DNA of 59,203 nt. Origin: Coprinopsis marcescibilis. Its lineage: Eukaryota; Basidiomycota; Agaricomycetes; Agaricales; Psathyrellaceae. Each line of letters opens with the position of its first letter. Position 1 is the first letter of the stretch. The stretch spans positions 6,736 to 65,938 of the forward strand of contig ML210320.1 in assembly GCA_004369085.1 (NCBI GenBank), read 5' to 3'. Below the pieces are notes generated by a model that saw only the letters and a program-made list of their open reading frames with translations, had not been told where the DNA came from and did not search any database. Shown in pieces: positions 22,045-33,154 of the stretch. The position numbers and the translations under genes were made by a program.

Positions 22045-24702
22045 TTTAAGAGTTTTTGCTTTGGTTTATTTCGGATCTGGATTTATTAGACTTGACTTAA
22101 CCTTTCCCCTTCTGTTTCGATTTCGAATGCTCTCGTTGTGGGGATAGAAGCTGTGGTCTGGAATTTGAGGCTTGTTACCTACTTACCCCTTCCCCTCTTT
22201 GACACTACTTACTTTGCACAGGATGTTTTGTGCGGACTTTACTACATATTTGTACTACACGTTGGATAGGACTCCCTCTTTTGCATGTGTAATTTATCAC
22301 GCTGCTATGTCATCATATTGGTTGTCGTGAAATCGCTGGGACTAGGGCATATCCAAAGTCTAATAGTCGCAGATCATACGTGACTGACTTCCCGTCTACT
22401 TATAAGTCTGAGGGTGGCGTCCCCGAGTAAATGTCCTAGGACATGACAGGCGAAAGAAAATGGCTCACATTACCGAAGTCCTCTATAAATACCGGCTGTA
22501 TCAGAATCAAGCCGTGAGTGAGTGTTGGATAGATGATCTGCCACCACAGGTCCACTCATTAGGTCACTTCTTGAATGTGGTTAGCTCAGACTCCCTAAGA
22601 TAGGTAGACAGATATACAAACATGTTCTTTTGTTGCTGTGCGTTGCCATCGGGTGTTCGGAAAAACATTGTCTCGACTTGTTCTATCTTCCATGTTCGAC
22701 CCTATCAAGGTTATCACCGCGAAACGATCTCGTGTCTCTTGTGCGCGAATGTCATGCCTGCAATGGTCCCTTTGAATCATCAATTGATTCGTAAAAAAAG
22801 AAGGTTTCTGACGGCTTCGTGCCATTCAATTGTGACTAGTCTCTTGGAGATGGTGGTTACCTTGTGTCGCATACATCCATAACGATGAGAATGAATTGGG
22901 TCAAGTACATGAGTCCTGAGATCCATATCATGATGATATCCAGATGTGTGCTGTTCGAAATAGGTGAGAGCACTAACGGCTTTGTCAGTAATCATTGGAC
23001 TGTACTTATCTATAGTAAGAGTGGAGATCTATGGAATACGGTGCTCAGATCTATCCACACCATACGTTCAGATGACTAGTCAGTTGACCGACTCAGCGGG
23101 AATTCACTCAGGCGCCACGGAACTAGCGTTCCGAACATGTAAATCTGGAAACTATTAGCGCCCAGTTCTTAGCATGGAGTACAGCTTTCCATCGATCTAT
23201 TCTCATTCACAGTATATACCATCACACATAGACACAGGAATCGTATGCAAGCAAGAGCTCTAATAAGTATATCAGCGCTCACCTTCATTCACGGACCACC
23301 GATCATCGTCGATAGAAGGCAGCAATCCAAGGACCGTGTCAGAGCTTCGTACTTATAGTCTCGCCCGGGACCCACGTCGTCGCGCCAGATAGAAGCCTGC
23401 GATCGATTACAAGGATCATTTACCAGGGCTGTGACCAATGTCTAACCGGGGAATACTCATCTTGGGATCGCGTCGCCAGAGAGAACCGAATGGGCACTTG
23501 CAATGGAAACGGTATTGAATTACACATGGTCAAACGTTGTCCTGTTTCTTGTTCGTGATACGGAAGCTTAGGAAACAAAGCGCAAGCATCGGCCGCAGCA
23601 CATGCATACATAACTGTGCAGAAGCAACTTTGGTGGCCAAGAGATTCTGAGGATTCCCCGACGAAGTCTGTAATTCCGACAATGACGCCATTTGGGTAAA
23701 TGGAATCGGGGAGAGGAAGGAACACTCTGGCGGAAAGTGGATTAGGTTGTCTTGCATACATACGCACATACGGTCGGTAGCTTTCATGAGATCCCCCGGA
23801 GAAAAGGGCGAAAATGAGAAGCTAAAAAGGGTTACGGTAAGAATCACGATGGAGCAGAACGCAGATGGGATAGATGGCTCGGGAGTGGCCAAGCCCGGGG
23901 GTTCTGTCTGTCAAGCAAACGGGTTCGTGGTCTGGGTTCTGGATGCGGAAGAAGTTGTTGTGAATATTTAGTGTTTGCACGACTTCTGCCCTGGCCACGG
24001 GAGCTCTAAAGCATTTAAACGACGTCTTCTTGGAAGTGTCAACGCTATATGAAAGCTTTTACTTAGCGCTTTTGATCTGTCTTCGGATTCTCCGAAACCA
24101 ATCGAATCGAAGCGCGGTTTGTGCTTCGCAGCTAGCTCCGCTGGCAGATTTAGTTGCAAACTAAACGGGGTATGAGTGATGTACAACGGTCGAAGCACGG
24201 GCTATCCGGATTAACGCCATTACGAGGGTCTTTCCAAGGACTTCCTTCTGATTGTTGTCATCCAAGGTTGGGACGTTTCGAGAAGGCATGACATGGACAC
24301 TCAACTCGTCGTATACCAAAAGGCGGTGATCGAGGGGGACTAAACTTTGACAGTCGTCAGTCACGACTCACGACAGCGACGCTTAAATCGTGAGACTATG
24401 CGGGATGTCATGTACATCCTATTTGTTGCTGCAGGTGTGTGCGGCGTCGTGAGGTGACGCTTGAACGCCGGGTATATCTGCAAATCGATGACCTGCGGGA
24501 AGCCTGCGGAGCAATGATATAAGCTGAGAACCAGCCTCAAAAGGTTCCTTATGTCCGTAAAAAATCGGCTATGCGGTGAGAATGAGCTTCCTTACAAAGT
24601 GGAACTGAACCCGGTAATTTAGTGAGCATTGATTTTAGCAAAGTGAGCAGTTTTGGCACAAGGTCGATGCTTGTTGTGGGATAAGGATGTGATTTAGAGC
24701 GC
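22045..24702. other. Gene-poor region between the ADAM gene and clpP (convergent)
   Basis: 2.65 kb between converging genes. The start fits the ADAM 3' UTR (T-rich, 22050-22320). Small open frames on both strands, such as minus 24161-24364 and minus 23420-23767, have no motif I recognise. No transposon ends, tRNA or rRNA signature were seen. Confidence 0.4.
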
Positions 24703-25834
24703 CTATGGTGTTGAGGATGCTTCCGAATCCACGGGCGGACGCTTCTCAAGGATTCCATCCACGATCCCGAATTCCAAAGCTTCTTGTGCTGATGGTGGTA
24801 AATGGTAAGAAAGAGAATAAGATATTTTAGAAAAGACTCGCCGGTCATATAGTAATCTCGCTCTAGGGCTGTCTCTGAAATAGATGACGTTGAATTCTGA
24901 ACGCCAAGGATGCTTAATAGACTTACCAAATCGCCCAAGACCCGCAGCTTCGCTTTCACCCTCCTTTCCGCAATGCCGCTGATATATGCTAGTTAATAGT
25001 TGTCGTATCCGCAATATTTCCTTTGCGTGGATAGCTATATCCGTGGCCTGTCCAGAAGCACCGCCAGATGGTTCTGGAAGGGAATGCTTGTATCGGTAGG
25101 AGATTAGTCAAAGGGAGCGGGTAACGCACGATGTATCATAATGCTAGCGTTGGGAAGACAGTGCCTTCGCCCCTTTGCTCCTGCAGCAAGAAGCAAAGAG
25201 CCCATGGACGCCGCTAGACCCATTCCGTATGTGTGTATCGGAGCGGACACATACTATTAATTGGTAAGCTGCCTAAGCCCTACCGAAATCATTTCCAAGC
25301 ATATTCACCTGCATCTAAGATCTTGTTAGAAGCTGGTTCGTGCGTTGCTGTGTTCACAGGTGGTTTCTCAACTCACAGTATCATAAATGGCGAGGCCCGC
25401 AGTTACGCTTCCTCCAGGAGAATTGATGTACAGATGAATTGGCTTCGTTGAATCTTCTGCTTCCAGGAATAGGAGTTGCGCAACTACGAGAGTGGAATCT
25501 GTATCTCGAATCTGCGCTGTTAGAACAGCGTTTTAGCCGTGTTCATCCGAGGTACATACTGGGCCATGCATCATGATTACACGTTCTCGGAGTAGTCTCG
25601 AAAAAATATCGTATGACCGTTCTCCTCGTCCCTATAGTCCGCGTGTTGTATATTCTTGCATTCGAATTACAGGTGAAAACATACTGTTTGTTCAATGACA
25701 ATTGGAACCAGGTTGGCTCTCGGCTCCTGCATTAACTGGGCTGCCGACACTCCAGCAAGAGGGTGAAACCTTTGTATTCTGGCTGCATTTGCCAGGGGTC
25801 GAATTGAAGATTTCCATAGCCTAGAAGTAAGCAT
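24703..25834 (-). CDS. clpP: Mitochondrial ATP-dependent Clp protease proteolytic subunit ClpP (250 aa)
   Basis: Eight minus-strand exons: 25834-25685, 25631-25560, 25511-25377, 25314-25309, 25253-25130, 25073-24927, 24874-24842, 24788-24703. The N-terminus ([19 protein letters not shown]) is Arg/Ser-rich without acids, which fits a mitochondrial presequence. ClpP hallmarks are complete: [19 protein letters not shown], the catalytic Ser137 in GLAASMGS, His162 in IMIHQPSGG and Asp218 in ERDYYM. ClpP forms double heptamers with the unfoldase ClpX in the matrix. Exon 4 is only six bases (Met-Gln). The last intron (24789-24841) begins GCGAGT and is inferred to be GC-AG, because no GT donor keeps the frame to [12 protein letters not shown]. 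The gene is divergent from brl1, with 195 bp between starts. Baker's yeast lacks ClpP, so its presence separates this fungus from that lineage. Confidence 0.94.
25309..25314 (-). other. 6-nt internal microexon (Met-Gln) of clpP
   Basis: On the minus strand ATGCAG sits between an acceptor (GATCTTAG) and a donor (GTGAAT), flanked by introns of 62 nt (25315-25376) and 55 nt (25254-25308). It supplies the Met-Gln of the ClpP segment IYDTMQYV. Without it the frame is kept but two residues of a strongly conserved helix are lost. Confidence 0.87.
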
Positions 25835-26029
25835 GGTAGATGGTCGAATACAACAACAACCCCAACGGAGTGAAGGCCACAAGCACTGGATGCTGTGCTT
25901 ACAGAACGCGTCAATAAGGACAAATACGTTGACCGTGACGTTGAATTCGTCTTTCATCTCAGTCATCACCTGTTGGACTCCTGGGCTTTGAATACCCCCA
26001 AGGACGAGCTTTGGTCTATACCAGCCAAC
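25835..26029. promoter_or_regulatory. Short divergent promoter of clpP and brl1
   Basis: 195 bp separate the two start codons, so the two genes must share or interleave core promoter elements and leaders. I found no clear TATA box. Confidence 0.5.
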
Positions 26030-27470
26030 ATGTCGAGGTCAGGGGCACACCGGTCGAGGGAGGCTCCCATGGATTTCGAATGGACAAACCGCCCAGCAAC
26101 GAAACCGGCTTGGTCAAGCCATGGAGAGGACCCTAGCACCCCCAAAAAACGTGTGTATCATGCTTCGCGAAACAATCTAGCTGGCTCTGACTGGTGCTAT
26201 AGGCTCGCTTGAACCGGTTAATCCTGCAACGCCAGGTTTTGGAGCACCGGTTACCCCTTCCTTTGGTCGAAATCAAAACGTGCCCTTCTTATTCAACCCT
26301 GGAACAGTTCCCCAAACCCCTCAGGGATACCCATGGGTCCCTCCTTCCCCCACAAAGCAGCAGCCTGAGATCCTCGATGTGGACATGAACGAGGCAAGCC
26401 CGGCCAAGGCGGAAGAGCCACAAAGGGACGAGGACAAAGAGGTGGAATCAGCAAGGCCAGTTGCTTCCGGGGGCCTACGTCGCATCTATAATCAACGTAA
26501 ACGAACCCAAACTCGCTCCAGAGCGAGGCATAGAAGCGATGATCACGACGACTCTGGCAGTGGCTCTGAAAGTGAAGAAGAAACGGAAAAACGAGTCGGC
26601 CTTAGACGTCAAGCCACGTCAAACCATTACACACTTAACATGGCCCCCCCAACACCCCCGAGATCTGAAATGCCTTATGTTCTTCTTGGGCAAGTGCTAG
26701 CTAAGGAACCGTGTTTCCTTCTGCGACTAATCGTCGTTATTTTCCAGTTACACCCAGTTCTTCTTCAATTTGTCTCTGATCCTCGTGTTCCTCTATATAC
26801 TCATTCAAAGCATCCTTACCATACAAAAGGACGTGGAGAAGCGAATCTCGGAATATACTCAAGGTAAGAGCTCAAACTCAAGTCAACTGCATTCAGAGGT
26901 TGAGCCCGGCAATAGACATCGTGCAAGAGATAGCCCTATGTGCTGCCCAGTTCAGGGACAACTACTGCGATTCACCTCGCCTTGCACCGGCTTTGGCTCA
27001 ACCATGCGCGAACTGGGAGACTTGCATGAACCGTGATCCTACCAAGATTGGGCGCGCAAGAGTCAGTGCCGAGCTGATCGCAGAAGTAATAAACGGCTTT
27101 GTTGAGCCAATCAGTTGGAAGACGCTGGCAAGTGGTTCATTCTCTCTGTGTAGGGGAGTCAGTTAACGATCGTGATTCATACTTTCAGATATTCACTTTG
27201 ACTTCATTGGCGTTCTTAACCGTGTTCATCAACTCGCTTCTCTCGCTTTACCGCGAAAAGCTCCAGCCTAACGCCGCAACAGTGCAACCTGCATCTTCGT
27301 TTCCTCTTGTGCCCGCAGCCTCCTATCCAAGCATGCATCCCTTCGGAGGCTTTTTATCTCCAGCCCCCACTCCAAACTGGCAGCGATTCAAAAGCTACAC
27401 CGAGGAAGATATGGAATCTCCAACCAGAAGGCGCCGGCTCGAAGGGGGAGCTTCTGCGAAAATTAAATGA
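26030..27470 (+). CDS. brl1: Nuclear envelope protein of the Brl1/Brr6 family (405 aa)
   Basis: Five exons: 26030-26150, 26203-26689, 26748-26863, 26916-27127, 27189-27470. The N-terminal half is disordered, rich in Pro, Lys and Arg, with an early PMDFEWT motif. Two membrane helices (about 204-226, FFFNLSLILVFLYILI; about 313-333, IFTLTSLAFLTVFINSLL) flank a luminal region with four cysteines (Cys250, Cys259, Cys272, Cys278). This is the disulfide-containing domain of Brl1/Brr6, integral proteins of the inner nuclear membrane that help fuse membranes during nuclear pore assembly and affect lipid homeostasis. Introns 2 (26690-26747) and 4 (27128-27188) both start GCAAGT and are inferred to be GC-AG, because only these donors join the helices in frame. 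Yeast has two paralogues; I cannot tell which one this matches, so the symbol is provisional. Confidence 0.92.
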
Positions 27471-30087
27471 CTTACGCACACTCATGATCACTAATACGTA
27501 GAGAAACCTAATCGTACGCACATCCCTTTTATCACATCCCCGTTGCAGCACATCCGGAAACATGCGTACTGGACTGGGCATCTCGCTACTTTTAGGTCGA
27601 TCAGGTTTTGCCGCTTCTCGCATGTGTTGATGAGTTAGCAGCGGCTAACCGTGACTATGCAGGTATGTGCTGGGGTGGGTCTCCGATACTTTCGTCGTCA
27701 TTGATCTTTACCCCAGATGTTCATCTCATTGCTATGGCCCGATAATGGGCGCGGACCATCTAATTCATATGCCAATTGGCTGCCAACGTGAGGTACAGAT
27801 GCTGTTTGACGGCCTTCTTCGGGGGAGCCAGGCTCCTGTCACATTTGACCAGCGGTTCTTACCGAGCGGCGTGAACGGATGGACTTTCTCAGACCGCCTG
27901 AGTTGATGCAGCCTCGGTGGTACAAGGGTCTCAGTTGCCCAAAGAAGTGAATATCATGGTAATTCTTGCGATGATCACGATGCATCACGCGGACATAACG
28001 GCCCCTGAAGCAAACTGGGTTGCTTTTCTCTCCTTCCTCCAGGTCTTCTTATCCCGAAACGGGAGTCCGAAGACAGGGTTTTCCCACTTGGTCTGGAGCT
28101 TCGAAGAAGAACGCTTGGGCGAAAGACGCTGAAAAGCCAAGGCGCGTGTGGAGTCTCACGCAACGCTAACTTCTCAACGTAGAAACCGACTCTTTCGGGA
28201 AAAGAACTTTATTGCACGAAGATCAGCACCAGGTAGCCTGTGGCAACTTTTTCCCTTGAAGGATGAAATTCGGTCAAGAAGGCTCCGAAGCTGTAAATTG
28301 TGTGTATCAAGTGGATCGTATGGATTGTAATCTTTGCAGTTGGGTTCGTAATGATTGCGCTTCTGCTGACTCTTCGGGGTATCCAAATCAACGCCATTGA
28401 CTTGGATAGGCAACCGACATGCGTTACGTGCATTGACATGACACCGGTGGCACCTGGCGAACTCAAATTTTTACAAACGAGGCACCGTACACGTCGTGTA
28501 ACCGTCTCGGAGGCTTTCTCGCAATCTTAATGTAAGTGCAGACAGGTCACCAGGTGCGACAGTTATGTTATGCACAGCTACACGCTGCGGTGGTGTTGAC
28601 GCTGTCGAAAAGGTAAATATAGCCAGGCGGCTAGGTGGCTTTACCAAAATCTCCATGCGGAACTAGACCCTTTCCCAAAACAATGGGTATAAGAGGTGTG
28701 TGATGTTTTAGCATATAAAGGTTACTCTTGACTGATCTGATCTCCTATTTACAAGTTACCGTGCGTGGCGCTGTATCATCCTATCAGTCTGATTCTGGTT
28801 TCGGATGCCACTCCTTGCTATCCCCTTCTATCCACCGTAAAAGGCTATATAGGTGTTGTGTTTGAACGACCCTTTATAGTGGACCACGGGATCATACTGC
28901 AGGGTGATCATCCAGATGGGCGAGATCAGAACGCTGTGTCCGACTTCCCATCGGAAATTGGTCCGTCCCTCTGGTCCTCTTAAGACATCTGCAAAGAGCT
29001 ATGGCTACGTTCTGAGTGGTCCCAGGGACTGATTGGGCAAAGGTTAGCTAACACCCAAGGAGTTTGTACCCTGCATTGTCGGACATCTCAGCTGGGTTTG
29101 GTAAAGGCGATAGAGGACTCCGCGACGATGATGGAGTCAGCCCATGTAGAGAACTTGCTGCCCACGCTCGCTCAAGTTACCCCCGATGCAGATGGCCCTT
29201 GTTGCATATACCCAGGAGGGAAACAACAACCGTAAAATCCCCGTTTGATGTCTGAGGACGATACGTACATACTTGAACTCTTCGTGGCCGGGATGCTGGG
29301 CTACCGTTACGGAGATCGAGATCAGGCGCCTTTTCGAGTGATGCCCTTCCGCGTGCGACACCGACATACTCCATAACCCTGTCGACAAACAGAGCAATCC
29401 TTGGCGCACCTTGGACCTCCTTGGACCTGGGTTGACTTGAGGCCGCATCTGGTTGCATCCGTGGGTTTCTGTCGTTATATTGATGCGGTTCATTCTTGAG
29501 GAGGGGAATTGCACAGCACTCACGGGTTTTGGCTGTAGGTCACCGGCGATCGATTGGAATCGAAGATACGATCAATCTGCCAACCCCCTATGTGCCCCTC
29601 ATGCGCGTTCGACCGTCGTTTATATTCATCGGTGCTCGCCCCTCTCGGAACGGACATGCTGGGTCACAAGGTACGTCTGGACCCGCTGGAATGGGCTAAT
29701 CAAGTGGGTTCGAGAGATGATGTGGTGTTAGGAGTCCTTTCATGTGATCAACAGGGGCAATTGAATAAGCAATAGTATGAATTGAAGTCCGCTTGTCAAT
29801 GCATCGAAGGCTCCAGATACATTCCTCGTCATATATTAACCGGGCCTTGCCTTGGGTCCACGAATAAACATGCACTTTGAACAGCTTTCTAGACCTTCCT
29901 TTGGAAACTGTTTCCACTGTTAGTGCCGTAAGGTGATCATGTGTCAGGACGAACACGGACCACAAAATTACAAGAAGCTCATTCCAGTTCAGCGGCAGAT
30001 AGAATTCCCAAACCTTGTGGACACAAGAAGACTACAAATACAAAAACGGTCGGTAAGGTGAGCAAGTTGGTAAGTAGAAGGCGAATG
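27471..30087. other. Gene-poor region between brl1 and the SERF gene (convergent)
   Basis: 2.6 kb without a gene I can support. One open frame (28300-28530) begins with a hydrophobic stretch (IVWIVIFAVGFVMIALLL) but lacks a typical leader, splice context or motif, so I leave it uncalled. No repeat or RNA gene signature was seen. Confidence 0.4.
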
Positions 30088-30720
30088 TTATTTTTTCCCA
30101 TCACTACTAGAGCCTCCTGTGGCGGCTTTCTCTTCCTCCTTTTTCTAAAAGCGATATAAAGGTCAAAGGGAACCAAAATAGGGTTGAGTCAATCAGCGAA
30201 AGAAGGGAAGGGAGCCTGCCGCACCTTCTGCTTAGCTCTCAACGCCTCGGCGTCGCTGAAGGATTGTACAGACGAGGTACCGGTGTGTTAGGGACCGAGA
30301 CGATGCGGATGTATAGATAGCGTTTGTGCAATAGACGGACAAGATCGTTCATAAGGCCAGCAGTTGAATGAGGGACGAATCGAATCGAATGAATGGAAGA
30401 GTCAAAACTGGGATTAATGATTTGTCACTCACGCCTCTTTTCGCTTGGCCAAGTTGGTGCTGCTCTCTTTTGGCTTTTTCGCATTCTGAGCAGCCTTCTT
30501 CTGTGCCTTCAGGCGATCGGTTTCGCGCTGGTTCCCCCCTAAAGCACCGTACCATAGCGTCCAGATCACAAGCAAATGCCAGATATTCGCGGGCGCAGGA
30601 GGTGAATTAAGGTTGGTAGATGGGAATGCGGCGTTTAAGATGTGGGCAAGGGAGAAACAGCAAGCGATTCAAATGAGCAACTCGGGGCCTGTCCTGGACA
30701 GTATCGTACGTACTTGTCAT
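30088..30720 (-). CDS. Small SERF/4F5-family protein (66 aa, four exons)
   Basis: Minus-strand exons: 30720-30714 (7 nt, ATGACAA), 30538-30433, 30255-30225, 30144-30088. The product starts MTRGNQRETDRLKAQKKAAQ, continues KKPKESSTNLAKRKEADAEA and ends SSSDGKK. This is the highly basic 4F5/SERF pattern (M-T-R-G-N-Q-R-E start, Lys/Ala-rich helix). SERF proteins promote amyloid aggregation of other proteins in animals and bind RNA; their normal role in fungi is poorly known. The start codon is separated from the rest by a 175-nt intron (30539-30713), so no single open frame shows the gene. Intron 2 (30256-30432) is 177 nt, longer than most here. If intron 3 were retained, an alternative tail of about 12 residues would result; the spliced tail fits the family better. 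Confidence 0.88.
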
Positions 30721-33154
30721 AGCTGATATACGGGCGTTGTGTCAAATAGAGTGTTGGTGGTGGTCACTGAACGCAGATAGCGATGTCCTCGTGAACGAGA
30801 TCAGGATAGATGAAACAGGTTGCTCATTGTCCACGACGAACAGCGACGTCGAGCTCGCGAACATTCCATGTGGCTGTGCCGCCCAAATTCGGTCGGAGCT
30901 TATCGGATACTGCGGCAATACTATTGCCTCCTCGTTCCTCCAACATGAACTCATGGTCACCAATGCTAATCATCCAGCTCCGCTTGGCATACCAATCGAG
31001 ATAATCAATTTGGACCCTTCAAGGTGACTTCGATTTCATATGACTCTGGCAGTGGTGTTGGCCGGTGCAGGTGTGCTGTGGGCTGGGAAACCCTTTGTGC
31101 GGAAAGGATGATTGTTTCGCCCCACTGATCACCGAACTGACGATGTGAGTTTGTCTCAGGGGAGTGACAACCAATATATACCATCTATCTGCCCATCTCA
31201 TGTCAGCAGCTATAGCTGCTATTAGGCAACTAATATCGATGATGGTATGGGTTTGTGCATCGCTCCATCGTTGGTGAATGAAGCTGATGGATTGTGCTAA
31301 TTCCAGTCCATCATTTCGAAGCCAGGGATGTTCTTGCAGGGCCCTATACGTTCACACAGGCAATCGAGATCCGTTCACAGCGCTTAACTATTCCGCTGTG
31401 TGTCCTGCTTGGTTGTTGTCTGAAACCCCTTTTTGTCATGGGAATGACGAAAGTATGATTCAGGGTGTATTATTAAACATGTGGCGGTGGCTGGCGATGG
31501 GCATAGTTATCCCGAAATTTCTCAGCTGAATGAAGGGAAGAGAAGTTGAAGAAGCTCTAGGCCGAGAGAAGACGATTATGGTAAGCCTTATTGGCACACA
31601 CTACTTAAATTCCGTGGTGGTCTTTACGCGAGGCTGGTGCGTGTGTTTAAACTTCTGATTGTCCACCGAGACGTCAACTTCATTCAGGTCAATTGTCGAC
31701 TACACGAAGTTTATATTACGCCAGAATTGGAAAAGGAAAAGCGGTTTCGCCAGGTGATTGTGATTGGAGCTAGACTAACCCAAACGGGTGAGCGCCCATC
31801 GTACTTGTGTCGTACGTTCGCAGGAAGAGATGCTTCGATCTTCATGGATGAAAAGAAAACTAATTCTAAAGGAGGCTTCCATTCCCCGGTTCCCTTCTGA
31901 TGCGGAATCCCGTGGGCAGGGCATACGTGTCCTGAACAAGCGAGAGACGTCAAACTCGTTGCCAACAGGAGCCGTTACGGAAGAAATAGGCACCCCAGGC
32001 TTCGTTTCCTTCTCCTGACCAATGGGTCAATCCGGTCCGATGTAGTATGTTTGTTCTGTGATGAGTTTTTCAAGAGGGAGAGAGGCGAGTTGATATATGT
32101 ATGTAATCTCCCGTCTCTCTCACTCCATCCGTCTACCTCAATCAACGTGTTCAGGCTTGTCTATTCTCCCCAACTGCGCCACCCGTTGTTTTCGCAAGCA
32201 TCTGCGCCGCTCAAGAGATAGAGTTTACAGCGAGATGTCACGGTGGAAATACTTGTGGGTGATAGGTCGTTTGCTTGATCAGCCAATCAGCTCTGAATAG
32301 AGAACGGGGAGTTGGTAGCGCGAACATCTCGGCAAGTTGCAGGGCACAATATCCGACGCGACACCTGATTTCACTCTGTACAGCAGGTGATGTGTTCTGT
32401 GGCGAAGGGAAAGAAGTTTGTTGGATTGTTGCAATCCACATCTGGCAGGTTTCATAAGGTTGAAAAACTCCTGGTGGGTGTGCTGGGTGCCGTAAGTTGT
32501 GGCTATGATTGCCAAATGGAGCCCCATATGTCGAGTATGAAGGCCGCATTAGATGCATCGAAATTCAAAAACTGATGATTCCGAAATTGAGGGTTGGAAA
32601 CTCTGACTGGGCTGACGACCGGAGGATATGACATCGGTAAGGGCGGAGTATGTACGAGGCTGTAGTGGCATACACTTTGAGCGGGCCTTGACAATTGTGG
32701 ATATATGCCGTAGGGCTGTTAATGAAGAGGAAATAAGGACAAGTCCGAAGAATCTTGGCGGGGATGATGGGAGAGCGCGGTGGCGGTCCCGCTAAAGAGA
32801 TTCGGATCGGCCAATGAAAGAGGGCATGACGTGCGTGATGGGATTTACGTAGTATGTGATGTGAGATTTGGATCGGCATCAACGGCATTGGGAAGAATGA
32901 GTCGGAGCTGGAATAGTTGGCCACGCGATGGATCTCGATTGAATTTGCGGGGGCAATCGAAAAGGGAATGACAAAGGCACGCGGCTCAGTGTTTCGATGG
33001 CAGACCCAGATTGCAATCTCACTGATCGCCTCTGATCGTGCGAGGGAGCCGGTTGTTGTGGCCCTGGTTTGGCTCTTCTCATATAAACCCAATCCACCCA
33101 CCGTCAAAGGCCCCTCTCTTTCCACAATTCCCCCCTTCCTCGCCGTCCCCAACG
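30721..33154. promoter_or_regulatory. Long divergent upstream region between the SERF gene and ssn6
   Basis: 2.4 kb with no supported gene. It should hold the promoters of both flanking genes. A minus-strand open frame over 32565-33152 covers the ssn6 TATA box and leader and shows no domain, so it is judged non-coding. No mobile element was recognised. Confidence 0.4.
33082..33087 (+). promoter_or_regulatory. TATA box (TATAAA) of ssn6
   Basis: TATAAA occurs in the context TCTCATATAAACCC, 68 bases upstream of the ssn6 ATG at 33155, and is followed by a C/T-rich stretch suited to transcription start. It is the clearest TATA element I noticed among the genes of this window. Confidence 0.55.

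Noticed and set aside
28300..28530. Small hydrophobic protein candidate
   Set aside because: One hydrophobic stretch only; no family resemblance, leader or intron pattern to support a gene.
29700..29720. GGTTCGAGA-type tRNA B-box look-alike
   Set aside because: No matching A-box, anticodon arm or acceptor stem at the right distance. Similar look-alikes at 22580 and 40608 also failed.
32565..33152. 195-aa open frame on the minus strand
   Set aside because: Covers the TATA box and leader of ssn6, shows no recognisable domain, and is probably chance.
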